Assembly (NCBI RefSeq): GCF_005048155.1
Contig: NZ_SUMB01000001.1
Coordinates: 186,001 to 250,000, forward strand
Direction: 5' to 3'
DNA: 64,000 bases
Origin: Streptomyces piniterrae
GTDB lineage: Bacteria > Actinomycetota > Actinomycetes > Streptomycetales > Streptomycetaceae
The stretch's first letter is position 1. Each line of letters starts with the position of its first letter. A program made the translations under genes and the position numbers. Below are positions 27,116 to 36,113 of the stretch, piece by piece. The notes under the pieces are model-generated. The model had not been told where the DNA came from. It did no database searches and saw nothing but the letters and a program-made list of their open reading frames with translations.

Positions 27116-28270
27116 GACGGCCTGTTCAGGGTTGAGGCGGGGATCGCACAGTGTGGTGCGCCGGATGGCGAGGCGGTCGAGGACGCGCAAGTCGGGGGCG
27201 CATTCGCTGACGTTGTCGGGGGTGGCCTCCAGGTGGAGTCCGCCGGCGATGCCACCGGAGAAGGTGACGGCCCGGCAGAAGGCCCGGACCTCATCCGCCA
27301 TGGTGGGCAGCAGGCGGGTCTTGTGACCGTCGGGGGTGGTGACGGTGTTGCCGTGCATGGGGTCGCACAGCCAGATCACCGGGTGACCGGCACAGCGAAC
27401 GGCCTGGACGAGCGGGGCGAGGCATGAGCTCGCCGCCTCGGCGCCCATACGGGCGATGAGCGTGAGGCGGCCAGGTCGACGCTGTGGGTCGAGGCGAGCA
27501 CACAGAGCAGTGATCTCGGCCGGGGTGGTCGCGGGACCGACCTTCACCGCAACTGGGTTGATCACACCGGCGATCAGATCGATATGGGCACCGTCGAGGT
27601 CATTGGTGCGCTTGCCGACCCAGGGCCAGTGGGTGGAGCCGAGTAGGCGTTGCCCGTCGCCCAGGTCACGGACCATGGGCGATTCGTAGTCCAGGACAAG
27701 TGCTTCGTGGCTGGTCCAGGTCGAGGTGCCGGTCCTGGGCCGGCGCGTGTCGCCGGCGGTGCCGCGCCAGCCGAGATGCTCCATGACGTCGTTGGCGGCC
27801 CGATAGGCGCTGAGCATGCGCAGGGGGTCGTGGCGGCGGCCGTCGAGGTCGCGAGCGGGGGTGTTGACCATGTGACCGCGATAGACGGGCAGGTCGACAC
27901 CATTGACCGATTCGACCTGGTGGGAGCGGGGCTTGGCGAACTGGCCGGCGATGCGACCCACGCGGACAACCGGTTTGCCGGTTTCGGCTTGCAGGGTATC
28001 GCCGAGCAGGTGAAGCAGGGCGCGCTTGCGTGAGACATGTTCCGCCGTGCATTCATCGGGGTTCTCCGCGCAGTCACCGGCCTGGAGGACGTGGGCCTCT
28101 CCTCGGGCCACCCGCGCCAACTGGTCACCGAGCCTGCGGACGTCCTCCGCCCTCACCAGAGGGGGCCGGTCGGCGAGGATCGTCCGTACCCGCGCGGCCT
28201 GGAGGGGGTCGGCCCACTCGGGCTGCTGCCTGGCGGGATTGCGTGTCTGTGTGACGGAGCTACCCACCAC
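27083..28270 (-). CDS. Class II 3-deoxy-D-arabino-heptulosonate 7-phosphate (DAHP) synthase
   Basis: About 395 residues of plant-type (class II) DAHP synthase, which condenses PEP with erythrose 4-phosphate as the first step of the shikimate pathway. Motifs are QQPEW near the start, LQAGDCAENPDEC (metal-ligand Cys), GRIAGQFAKPRS, LGSTHWPWVGKRTN, ARMGAE, WLCDPMHGN and the C-terminal CDPRLNPEQA. It lacks the long N-terminal extension of primary-metabolism enzymes, like the forms found in antibiotic clusters. GTG 28270 (or 28267) follows GGAGG; the frame is open to 28387. It should raise shikimate supply for the CHC starter. Confidence 0.9.
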   Translation of the reverse strand: MVGSSVTQTRNPARQQPEWADPLQAARVRTILADRPPLVRAEDVRRLGDQLARVARGEAHVLQAGDCAENPDECTAEHVSRKRALLHLLGDTLQAETGKPVVRVGRIAGQFAKPRSHQVESVNGVDLPVYRGHMVNTPARDLDGRRHDPLRMLSAYRAANDVMEHLGWRGTAGDTRRPRTGTSTWTSHEALVLDYESPMVRDLGDGQRLLGSTHWPWVGKRTNDLDGAHIDLIAGVINPVAVKVGPATTPAEITALCARLDPQRRPGRLTLIARMGAEAASSCLAPLVQAVRCAGHPVIWLCDPMHGNTVTTPDGHKTRLLPTMADEVRAFCRAVTFSGGIAGGLHLEATPDNVSECAPDLRVLDRLAIRRTTLCDPRLNPEQAVSLVSMWRHGS

Positions 28271-28783
28271 AGCCTCCAGAGTGTCGGGAAGGGAACGTAC
28301 GGGATGCAGAGAAACAGGCGAAGCGGCCTCGACGGTTGACCAGCCAACCCTCACCTCGAAGAAGAATCCCGAAGTGCCATGGACCACCCCTGCTCCCCGA
28401 ATACCTGATGGGTGACACCGTCACAGGGTGACCTGAACTGTAATCCGCCCGTGAAAGGCGCACATCGCGCGGAGGCGAAAACAGGGGGGTGGCGCGGAGA
28501 ATAGGGGGGAGTCGTAAGTATCAGGGGTGAGCAGACAAGGTCCTCGAATGGCACGCCGCGGAGCGGCAACGGAAGGCGACGGCGCTCCGGATCGTTCTCC
28601 GTGGCGGCCCGTTGCCTCCTGTCGTGTCCCGGGGGAAGTACCCGCCTGTCCAAAAGGGCAAAGATGTTCCGGGAAGCTGGACTCCGGACCGGGCATCCTG
28701 CAATGTGACGGTGCGTGATCCGCCGAATCGGTCCTCGGTCCATTCCGGATCCGAGGAAGTCAGCGTCATCCACAGGAGTTCGG

Positions 28784-28972
28784 ATGCTGCCACGTAACCG
28801 CACGCCCTTTCTTTCCGAGTCCTTCGCGGCGACGCAGATCTCCGGAATTCCAGCCGTTGGGATTCTGGGCGCGCTGCAGACAGTTGCCGCCGAGGACCCG
28901 CTGCGTGAGCGGCTGAGCGGCCGGCTGATCCGCATCTCCTATCGGGCAGCCATTGAGGCATTCCAGGGATGA
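28784..28972 (+). CDS. Possible 62-residue small protein
   Basis: ATG 28784 is preceded by AGGAG with a 5-base spacing, an unusually good ribosome site for this region. It opens a 62-codon frame beginning MLPRNRTPFLSESFAATQIS. The middle (ISGIPAVGILGALQTV) is mildly hydrophobic and the C-terminal half is helical with many Arg/Glu. It precedes LAL 3 in the same direction, ending 122 bases before it. I know no family. The preceding 28271-28783 shows no other gene; it should hold the DAHP synthase promoter. It could be chance. Confidence 0.4.
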   Translation: MLPRNRTPFLSESFAATQISGIPAVGILGALQTVAAEDPLRERLSGRLIRISYRAAIEAFQG

Positions 28973-28979
28973 CGGGTCG

Positions 28980-29001
28980 GTTGACACCGCCCGTCGTCAA
29001 C
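28980..29001. promoter_or_regulatory. Inverted repeat upstream of LAL regulator 3
   Basis: GTTGAC (28980-28985) and GTCAAC (28996-29001) form a perfect 6-base dyad with a 10-base spacer, 94 bases before the LAL 3 start. It is a candidate operator. Confidence 0.4.
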
Positions 29002-29094
29002 GTCGGATGTTCATTCCTCGATGCGCATCGAATCGCGCATCCAAGCCAATAGTTCGCTGTTGACTTGCAGTTGTGTCTTGCGAGAGGACCCCCC

Positions 29095-31914
29095 ATGAGC
29101 GGCATAGTTGAATTGGTCTTGTCGAAACATGCAACCCCGGAGTTCATAACCTGGCAGACAAATGGGGGACTCCTCTTCCTTCGTGGCCCGAGATGCGTGG
29201 GGAAGACCACCACGCTCAGCCGGATCTGTGCAGCGGAAGCAGAGTCCGGAGCGCTGACCCTGTGGGCGACGGGCTGGCTGAACGAGTACGGTTCCCCGTT
29301 CGGAGTCCTGCAGCAGATCCTGGACCAGTTGGACGCGGCGGACGGGTGCGGAGACCAACCGAACGGGGCCGGCCCATCGACGTCCCTCGCGGATCGTCGA
29401 CGGCACTCGTCCGGCGTGACCTACGGGTATGTGTACGCCCGGCTCTTGGAGATCGCGGCGCAACGTCCCCTGCTCATAGTCGTCGACGACATCAACTACG
29501 TCGACGCCCCTTCACAATTGTTCCTGCGCTTCGTGGCGCGGCGGCTGAAGGGGACGCGCATCCGGCTGGCCATGGCCGAGCGAACAGGATGCGCCGTGTC
29601 GTTCTGCGACGACCTGCGCACGGACATCCTGCGACTGCCGTACACCAGCCTGGTCCGGCTGCGGCTCCTGGGACGCAAGCAGATCGCCCGGTCTCTCACC
29701 GAGCACATCCCGCAACTCGGCGCTTCCTTCCCGGGCTCCGCAGCGAACCGCCTGGCCGGTGACATCCATGACCTGACCGGCGGCAACCTGCTCCTCGTCG
29801 ACGTTCTGACACGGACGTGGCTCACGTCGGCCGATCCGAAGCGGACGGAGCCGACCGTCGACACGACCTTCCACGACTGCGTCCGGGGCATGATCAGCGA
29901 CACGGACATGCCCGGTATGCTCCGCGGCGCCCACGCGGTGGCCGTCCTCGGCGACTTCGCCTCCCTGCCGCGCCTGGCCCGACTGCTCGGCGTCGACATC
30001 GCCAGGGCCGGCAGGGTTTTCGGCGCGCTCGACGACCTCGGCATGCTGGTCGGCGGCTGTCTGCGGTCCGAAATGCGCCGAGCGTTGCTCCAGGACGAGA
30101 GTTTCACCGCGCGTGGAGAGCTGCATCTGCGGGCGGCACATGTCCTTTTCGAGGACAGCGCGCCCCTGACACAGGTCGTGGAGCATCTCACCGCGGTGGG
30201 GAGGATCGGCGCGCCGTGGGATCTGCCACTTGTCCTGGGCCTCGTCAACCAGGCCCTGAAGAGCGGCAGCACGGACGCGGCCATCGGGCTGCTCAAACTG
30301 GCCAAGACCTCCGCCGCCGGCCCCGATGAGCGCTCCGCCGTGGAGATGCTGCTGCTGCGCACCACCTGGCTGACCGACCCCGGGCTGGTGGCCTCCCTGC
30401 TGCCGACGCTGAGCCGCACTGCCGGCCGCGGTGTTCTGAACACGACGGACCTGGCGTTCCTGGTTCGAGCGGCGCTGTGGCACGGCTTCACGGAAATCGC
30501 CGCGGAGTTGATGCCACTGATGCGTGAGAAGTCTCCGCAGTCCCCACATCCGGCCGAGGTCGGTCTGGCGGAAGCGCTCTACAGCCTGTGGAGCGGCATG
30601 CCGATGAACTGGGCGACATTGGAACTGTCCTCTTCGAGTGAGGCCGACGAGCCTTATGGGCCGGGTGCCGACGTTCACTCGCTGCTCATCGGTCTGCGGA
30701 AAATTCATGACCCGACGAACGAGGGAGGCCGGGCCCAGGCGATGTTCTGGGCCGAGCAGGTGCTCCAGGGCATCCGAGTCCAGTCCTCGGCGGTGGAAAC
30801 CCTGCTGTTCGTCTACGTCGTGCTGGAAGGTATGGGCTCGCTGCCCGCCGCGCGGCCGTGGTTCACCCAGCTGTCGGAGGCGCTCGAAGCGCATCCGTCT
30901 CCGCTGTGGAAGGCTCTGGTGTCCGTTGTCCAGGCGAGGATCTCGTTGGAGCTCGGTGACCTCGGCTCCGCGTACGGGCTGATCCAGAAGGCGCTCGCGT
31001 GCAAGCCCTGGCACGAGTGGGGTGCGCCGATCGCCGGCATCGCCGCGCTGCTGGTCCAGACTCTGACGGAGATGGGCAGGCCGCAAGAGGCCGCAGAGGT
31101 GCTCGACCGCCCGATTCCCTCGGTGGCGTACCAGGGATGGGGCGGTCTGAAGTATGTCAACGCACGTGGCAGGTACCACCTGGCGACCGATCGGCCGCAC
31201 GCGGCGTTGGCCGACTTCGAGTTCTGCAGGGACCTGAGCGCCTCTCTGTGGATCGAGCCGCCCACGCTCGCCGACAAGACCCGCCTGATGGTGCCCTGGC
31301 GCTGCGGGATGGCGGAGGCCTATCTGGCCCTCGGGGACGTGGCGGGCGCCCGGGAAGTTCTCCAGCAACAGCTGAAACGGCTGCCCAAGGAGGAGACGTC
31401 CGTCCACGGGACCACCCTGCGCCTGCTCGCCAAGACCACCAAGGACGGCGCCCAGCGGCTCTCCCTGCTGAAGAGCTCCGCGGACACACTGGAACGCTAC
31501 GGAAGCAGGTTGCAGCTCGCGTACACGCTTACCGAGCTCGCCGCCGCCTACCGGGAGACCTCGCGACTGAACCTCGCCCGGACCACGTCGAAGCGGGCCC
31601 GGCGGATGGCCGAGCAGTGCGAGGCGGGTCGGCTGCTCGATCTCGTCACCGTGGACGTCCACGGGGCCGGACGGGACAAACACCAGGTCGGCGACCACCC
31701 CCAACTCGCCGAACTGAGCTCCGCCGAACGGCGCGTGGCGGTGCTGGCGATCCTGGGACACACGAACCGGGAGATTTCCGGCAAGCTGTTCATCACCGCC
31801 AGCACGGTGGAGCAGCACCTGACGCGCATCTACCGAAAACTCCACGTACAGCATCGCGAGGACCTGCTGGACAAGTTCTCCACCGTGTTCATGGCCCTCG
31901 AACAGAGCGGCTGA
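29095..31914 (+). CDS. LAL-family LuxR regulator 3
   Basis: A 939-residue LAL regulator. Walker A is GPRCVGKTT at residues 31-39, and a Walker B-like PLLIVVDDINYVDAP lies near 137. A long helical-repeat region follows, with a C-terminal LuxR HTH from about 870 (LSSAERRVAVLAILGHTNRE, then STVEQHLTRIYRKL). ATG 29095 has AGAGG seven bases upstream and is preferred over an upstream TTG. I found no in-frame TTA, unlike the other three LuxR regulators here. It converges on the CHC operon, with a shared terminator between. Confidence 0.9.
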   Translation: MSGIVELVLSKHATPEFITWQTNGGLLFLRGPRCVGKTTTLSRICAAEAESGALTLWATGWLNEYGSPFGVLQQILDQLDAADGCGDQPNGAGPSTSLADRRRHSSGVTYGYVYARLLEIAAQRPLLIVVDDINYVDAPSQLFLRFVARRLKGTRIRLAMAERTGCAVSFCDDLRTDILRLPYTSLVRLRLLGRKQIARSLTEHIPQLGASFPGSAANRLAGDIHDLTGGNLLLVDVLTRTWLTSADPKRTEPTVDTTFHDCVRGMISDTDMPGMLRGAHAVAVLGDFASLPRLARLLGVDIARAGRVFGALDDLGMLVGGCLRSEMRRALLQDESFTARGELHLRAAHVLFEDSAPLTQVVEHLTAVGRIGAPWDLPLVLGLVNQALKSGSTDAAIGLLKLAKTSAAGPDERSAVEMLLLRTTWLTDPGLVASLLPTLSRTAGRGVLNTTDLAFLVRAALWHGFTEIAAELMPLMREKSPQSPHPAEVGLAEALYSLWSGMPMNWATLELSSSSEADEPYGPGADVHSLLIGLRKIHDPTNEGGRAQAMFWAEQVLQGIRVQSSAVETLLFVYVVLEGMGSLPAARPWFTQLSEALEAHPSPLWKALVSVVQARISLELGDLGSAYGLIQKALACKPWHEWGAPIAGIAALLVQTLTEMGRPQEAAEVLDRPIPSVAYQGWGGLKYVNARGRYHLATDRPHAALADFEFCRDLSASLWIEPPTLADKTRLMVPWRCGMAEAYLALGDVAGAREVLQQQLKRLPKEETSVHGTTLRLLAKTTKDGAQRLSLLKSSADTLERYGSRLQLAYTLTELAAAYRETSRLNLARTTSKRARRMAEQCEAGRLLDLVTVDVHGAGRDKHQVGDHPQLAELSSAERRVAVLAILGHTNREISGKLFITASTVEQHLTRIYRKLHVQHREDLLDKFSTVFMALEQSG

Positions 31915-31928
31915 GACCGACCGTCCGG

Positions 31929-31978
31929 GGGAGTGTGGGGGAAACGAGTCCGCTCCCTTCTCGTCTCCCCCCACTCCC
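31929..31978. terminator. Bidirectional terminator between LAL 3 and the CHC operon
   Basis: A strong stem of about 19 bases (31929-31948/31960-31978) with one bulge and few mismatches and an 11-base loop. It lies in the 72-base gap between convergent genes. Confidence 0.8.
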
Positions 31979-31986
31979 GCAGGTCC

Positions 31987-34065
31987 TCACCCCACGGCGA
32001 CGCGGGTTATCCGGTGCGCCGCTCGCAGGCCTTCCGCTGTGGCCCGTACGGCGTTGAGCCCGTCCGTTCCCGCGGCGCCGCCCGCGGTGACGACCGGGAC
32101 ACCGGCCTCGTGCAACAGCGGGGCCAGGTTCCGTACCGGGACCTGGCCGACGGCGAGCACGACGTGGTCGGCGTCGATGGAGCGGTCTCTCCCTTCCGCG
32201 TCGGCGACGATGACGCCGGCGGGTGTGATCTCCCGGTAGGTCACGCCGGTGAGCATCCGCACACCGGCGGACCTCAGGTTCCGCATGACGACCCAGCGGG
32301 TGCTGGGGCCGATGCCCGCTCCGATCCGCCGACCACGTCGCAGCAGCGTCACCTCGCGCGGCGCGCCACGGACGGCGGGTTCCGTCTCGGGCCGTGGAGT
32401 GTTCTCCGCCACGGCATGCCGGGCCAGGAACTCCTCCGGCGTCACCTCGGCATACGGGTCGGTGGTCAGGGTGTGCGCCAGATCGACTGCGATACCACCC
32501 CCGCCGATGATGACGGTCCGTCCCTGGAGCGCTTCGGGATCGGCCAACGCCTGTGCGTAGTCCCGTACATGGGGCAGCTCCGCGCCGGGCAGGGACAACC
32601 TGGCGGGGAGCACACCGGTGGCCAGCACCACACCGTGGAACGACCGCAGCTCCGGGATGTCCTCGCCGCCGATGCGACGGCCCAGGTGCAACGGCACGCC
32701 GGCTTCCAGCAGTTCCCGTACGTGGTGGCGGATGGTCTCGGCGAATTCCGCCTTTCCCGGCACCTGGGAGGCCAGCCGGAACTGACCGCCGGCGTGGGCC
32801 GCCGCTTCGTACACCTCGACATGGTGGCCCAGGCCGACCAGGGTGCGGGCGGCCTCCAGTCCGGCGATGCCCGCGCCGATCACGGCATAGCGGCCGAACG
32901 GCCCACTGCGGTGGCGGGTCGACTGCGGTGGGGGGAACTCCTCCTCGTGTCCGGCCCTGGGGTTGACGAGGCAGGACACCCTTTCGGTGCCGAAGGAGCG
33001 GTCGATGCACGCCTCGTTGCAGGCGATGCACAGAGTGACCTGGTCGGGGCGGCTCGCGGCCGACTTGGTGACGATCTCCGGGTCGGCCAGGAACGGCCGC
33101 GCCATGGCCACGAAGTCCAACTCGCCACCGGACAGGGCTTCTTCGGCCTGTGCGATGCGGTTGAAGCGGTTGGCGGCGATCACCGCGACATCCTTGTGGC
33201 CGACGGCCAGCAGTGCGCGTTTCAGTGCCTTGCCGCTGGCCGCCCAGGTGCCGGCGGGGACCTCGGACTGCACGGTGGGCACCGGTGACTCGTGCCACCC
33301 CACGCCGACGGAGAGCGCGTCGGCCCCGGCCTCGGCGAGCGCCACCGCGAGCGCGGTGACCTCGCCGGGCGGAGTGCCGCCTGTCACCAGGTCGTTGCCG
33401 GAGATGCGGAAGAGCACCGGGAAGTCCCGGCCCACGGCTGCGCGGACCCCGCGCAGCACCTCCACCGGAAACCGGCGCCGTCGTTCGGCGTCACCGCCCC
33501 ACGTGTCGTCGCGCAGGTTGGTCAGCGGTGCCGTGAACTGGTTGATCAGATAGCCCTCGGACCCCATCACCTCCACGGCGTCGAATCCGAGGGCGCGTGC
33601 GGCGCACGCACCCTCGGCGAAGTCGTCGATCGTGGTGGTGATGTCCCTGGGGCTCATCTCCCGGGGGGTGCAGCGAGAGAAGCCGCTGTGCACCGGCGAC
33701 GGGGCGAGGGGGAGACCGACCCCCTCGCGGGCGCCGGGCCGAGCGTACCGTCCGGCGTGGAAGAGCTGGAGCGCGATCCGTCCACCGTGGTTGTGCACCG
33801 CACGCACCGCCGCCGAGAGGGCCGCCCTGTCCCGGGAGTCGCCGATCACCCCGTACCCCGGGCCGCCCGCGCCGACGGCGTTCACTGCCACGCCTCCGGT
33901 GACGATGAGCGCCGCGCCCGCGGCCGCGCGCTCGGCGTAGAACGCGGCCAGGGCCGCGCCGTCATCGTCTCTGGTCTCCAGGTTGAGGTGCATGGCGCCC
34001 ATGACGATGCGATGCGGAAGCGTCATGGTGCCGATGGCGCCGGCCCGGAAGACGTGGTCGTACAT
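31987..34065 (-). CDS. 2,4-dienoyl-CoA reductase-like flavo/iron-sulfur oxidoreductase (FadH family)
   Basis: A 692-residue FadH-type enzyme, close to the length of E. coli FadH. The N-terminal TIM barrel binds FMN and has the active-site region EVMGSEGYLINQF and catalytic-His segment GWHESPVPTVQSEVP. The 4Fe-4S site is CIACNEAC plus a Cys 11 residues later (VSCLVNPRAGHE). The C-terminal half has FAD and NAD(P) motifs (VIGAGIAGLEAARTL, VIIGGGGIAVDLAHTL). ATG 34065 follows GAGGGG, 19 bases after the SDR stop. As last gene of the CHC operon it probably reduces a cyclohexadienyl-CoA intermediate on the route from shikimate to CHC-CoA. Confidence 0.9.
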   Translation of the reverse strand: MYDHVFRAGAIGTMTLPHRIVMGAMHLNLETRDDDGAALAAFYAERAAAGAALIVTGGVAVNAVGAGGPGYGVIGDSRDRAALSAAVRAVHNHGGRIALQLFHAGRYARPGAREGVGLPLAPSPVHSGFSRCTPREMSPRDITTTIDDFAEGACAARALGFDAVEVMGSEGYLINQFTAPLTNLRDDTWGGDAERRRRFPVEVLRGVRAAVGRDFPVLFRISGNDLVTGGTPPGEVTALAVALAEAGADALSVGVGWHESPVPTVQSEVPAGTWAASGKALKRALLAVGHKDVAVIAANRFNRIAQAEEALSGGELDFVAMARPFLADPEIVTKSAASRPDQVTLCIACNEACIDRSFGTERVSCLVNPRAGHEEEFPPPQSTRHRSGPFGRYAVIGAGIAGLEAARTLVGLGHHVEVYEAAAHAGGQFRLASQVPGKAEFAETIRHHVRELLEAGVPLHLGRRIGGEDIPELRSFHGVVLATGVLPARLSLPGAELPHVRDYAQALADPEALQGRTVIIGGGGIAVDLAHTLTTDPYAEVTPEEFLARHAVAENTPRPETEPAVRGAPREVTLLRRGRRIGAGIGPSTRWVVMRNLRSAGVRMLTGVTYREITPAGVIVADAEGRDRSIDADHVVLAVGQVPVRNLAPLLHEAGVPVVTAGGAAGTDGLNAVRATAEGLRAAHRITRVAVG

Positions 34066-34084
34066 GTCGCACGCCCCTCTTCCC

Positions 34085-34927
34085 TCAGGATTCCCGTGTC
34101 GGGCGGGGCGGCAGACGCAGTGCTTCGCCGGCATCCGTGAAGAACGGCGGTGCGACCACGCTCAGGCCCCCGTCGACGACCAAGGTCTGGCCTGTGACGT
34201 ATCCGGCGCCATCACCCAGCAGGAAGGCGACGGTGTCGGCCATCTCCTGCACGGTGCCGGGTCGCCCGGCAGGGATGCGATCCAGGACCCCGCGCATGTC
34301 GGGCATGCCCTCGACGCCGTAGAAGTAGGCGAGCGAGTCGGAATCGATCAGGCCGCCGTTCACCGCGTTGACGTTGATGCCGTACGGCGCGAACTCGACC
34401 GCCATGTAACGCACCCACGCCTCGATCGCCGCCTTCATCCCGCCGAGCGCGGCGTAGGTCGGGTAGGCGCGGATCGATCCGTAGGACGACAGCGCGACGA
34501 TCCGGCCGCCGTCGTCCATGAGCCTGACCGCCTGCTGGGCGCCGAGCACGAAGGGGCGCAGGTTCATGGCGTAGGAGCGGTCCAGGTGGTGCTGGCCCAG
34601 GTCGAGGATGTTCCTGAAGACGCTGGCGGCGGCGTTGGAGACGAAGTGGTCCAGGCGTCCGTAGCGACGTCCGACCTCGTCGAACAGGGCCGTGACGCCG
34701 TCCGTCGTCTCGATGTCGGCCTGGATGGCACATCCCCGGCCGCCGGCCTCCTCGACGTCGGCGACGGTCTTCTCGGCCAGGTCGGCGTTCTTCTTGTAGT
34801 TGACGACCACGGTGCCGCCCTGGCGGGCCAGGGTGAGCGCGAGTGCGCGTCCGATGCCGCGCGAAGCGCCCGTGATGAGGGAGATCTTGGCGCCGCCGGT
34901 CGCTTCGTCCTGTCGGATGTCGTTCAT
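34085..34927 (-). CDS. ChcA-like 1-cyclohexenylcarbonyl-CoA reductase (SDR enoyl reductase)
   Basis: A 280-residue short-chain dehydrogenase-fold protein with nucleotide motif ITGASRGIGRA near residue 18. Instead of the common Y-x3-K it has Tyr158-x6-Lys165 (YAALGGMK), the spacing of enoyl reductases of the FabI/FabL type. That fits ChcA, the enoyl-CoA reductase reported to catalyse several reductions in cyclohexanecarboxyl-CoA formation. Its ATG overlaps the TGA of the upstream acyl-CoA dehydrogenase gene (ATGA), giving translational coupling. Function is inferred from motif and operon; a housekeeping enoyl reductase is less likely here. Confidence 0.88.
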   Translation of the reverse strand: MNDIRQDEATGGAKISLITGASRGIGRALALTLARQGGTVVVNYKKNADLAEKTVADVEEAGGRGCAIQADIETTDGVTALFDEVGRRYGRLDHFVSNAAASVFRNILDLGQHHLDRSYAMNLRPFVLGAQQAVRLMDDGGRIVALSSYGSIRAYPTYAALGGMKAAIEAWVRYMAVEFAPYGINVNAVNGGLIDSDSLAYFYGVEGMPDMRGVLDRIPAGRPGTVQEMADTVAFLLGDGAGYVTGQTLVVDGGLSVVAPPFFTDAGEALRLPPRPTRES

Positions 34928-36090
34928 CGCGCGGCTCCCGCGGTGACGGTCCCGGCCTGCCGCAGCAGTTCGCGGAAGACCACGGCTTTCTGCACCTCGT
35001 TGGGGCCCTCCTCGAAGCGCTGCGCGCGGGCGTCACGGTAGACGCGCTCGATCTTCTGGGACTTCCAGTAGCCGAGCCCGCCGTGGATCTGGAGCGCCTT
35101 GTCGGTGACGGTGGTCAGCATCGTCACCGCGTGCATCTTGGCCATCGAGGACTGCATGGACGCGTCGTCGGCGCCCTCCTCGAAGCGGCGCGCGGCGTGC
35201 AGCACGAGCTGTCGGGCCGCCTCGATGTCCGCCGCGTTCTCGGCGAGCATGAACTGAATGGCCTGACGCTCCGTCAGCGCTTTGCCGAAGGTCACCCGGG
35301 AGCGGGCGTAGTCGACGGCGAGCTGCTGGGCCCGTCGGGCGAGGCCGACGCAGCTCATCGCGACGGATATCCGCGACGGGGTGAGGAATCCGCCGAGAAA
35401 CACCTCCAGCCCCTGTCCCTCCTCGCCGAGCCGGTTGTCCACGGGCACAGGGGTGCGGTCGAAGACGATCGAGGCGTGGTCGGTACCGGTGACGCCCATC
35501 GTGTGGGAGGTCTCCTCGGCCCGGACTCCGGGCGCGTCCCGCGGCACCAGCAGGGCGACTGTGCCCTCGTGGCCCCTGGTGCCCGCGACGCGCGCCGCCA
35601 GGAGGTAGTAGTCACAGCGCATCCCGAACGTGATCAAGTGCTTGCGGCCCGACAGGTAGTAGGTGTCGCCCTCGCGGACCACCGAGGTCGTGATGTCCGC
35701 TCCGGTGCCGTTGCCCGGCTCGGTCAGGGTGAACGCGATCTTGATCTCGCCCAGGACAGCCGGCACGACGAACCGCTTGCGCTGTTCGTCGGAGGCGTGA
35801 CCGTCCATCGACCGCCAGATGCCGTTGACGACGTGCACGATCATGCGCAGGGAACCGTGGGAGCGGGAGAAGATCTCCATCAGCTCCATCCACTGGGTGA
35901 ACCCGAGGCCCTGGCCGCCGTACTCCACCGGGGCGGCGAGCCGCAGGAACCCGAGCTCGTTGAGCTCGGTCCACACCGCCTCGGGTACCTCCCCGGTCTC
36001 CTCGATGTGTTCGGCCCAGCGCTCGCCCGGACCTTCCACCCACTGCTCGACCACTTCACGGACTTTTGCGAACCGCTGCCTGTCCATCAT
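34924..36090 (-). CDS. Acyl-CoA dehydrogenase of the CHC operon
   Basis: A 388-residue FAD-dependent acyl-CoA dehydrogenase, normal length for the family. It shows AFTLTEPGNGTGAD near 133 (flavin/substrate loop), GVTGTDHASIVFD near 190, SRVTFGKALTERQAIQFMLAE near 270 and the catalytic-base region RFEEGPNEVQ near 365 with its Glu. ATG 36090 (tandem ATG ATG) has GGAG upstream and lies 23 bases after the fusion-gene stop. In cyclohexanecarboxylate pathways from shikimate, such an enzyme may carry out a ring oxidation or act as a reductase; the exact step cannot be read from sequence. Confidence 0.9.
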   Translation of the reverse strand: MMDRQRFAKVREVVEQWVEGPGERWAEHIEETGEVPEAVWTELNELGFLRLAAPVEYGGQGLGFTQWMELMEIFSRSHGSLRMIVHVVNGIWRSMDGHASDEQRKRFVVPAVLGEIKIAFTLTEPGNGTGADITTSVVREGDTYYLSGRKHLITFGMRCDYYLLAARVAGTRGHEGTVALLVPRDAPGVRAEETSHTMGVTGTDHASIVFDRTPVPVDNRLGEEGQGLEVFLGGFLTPSRISVAMSCVGLARRAQQLAVDYARSRVTFGKALTERQAIQFMLAENAADIEAARQLVLHAARRFEEGADDASMQSSMAKMHAVTMLTTVTDKALQIHGGLGYWKSQKIERVYRDARAQRFEEGPNEVQKAVVFRELLRQAGTVTAGAAR

Positions 36091-36113
36091 CTGTCGCACT
36101 CCGTCTTCTCCTG

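Noticed and set aside
27083..28387. Amino-DAHP synthase for an AHBA (ansamycin) starter
   Set aside because: No AHBA synthase, oxidoreductase or kinase set is present and the PKS loader is AT-ACP, not an adenylation type. CHC supply explains the gene better.
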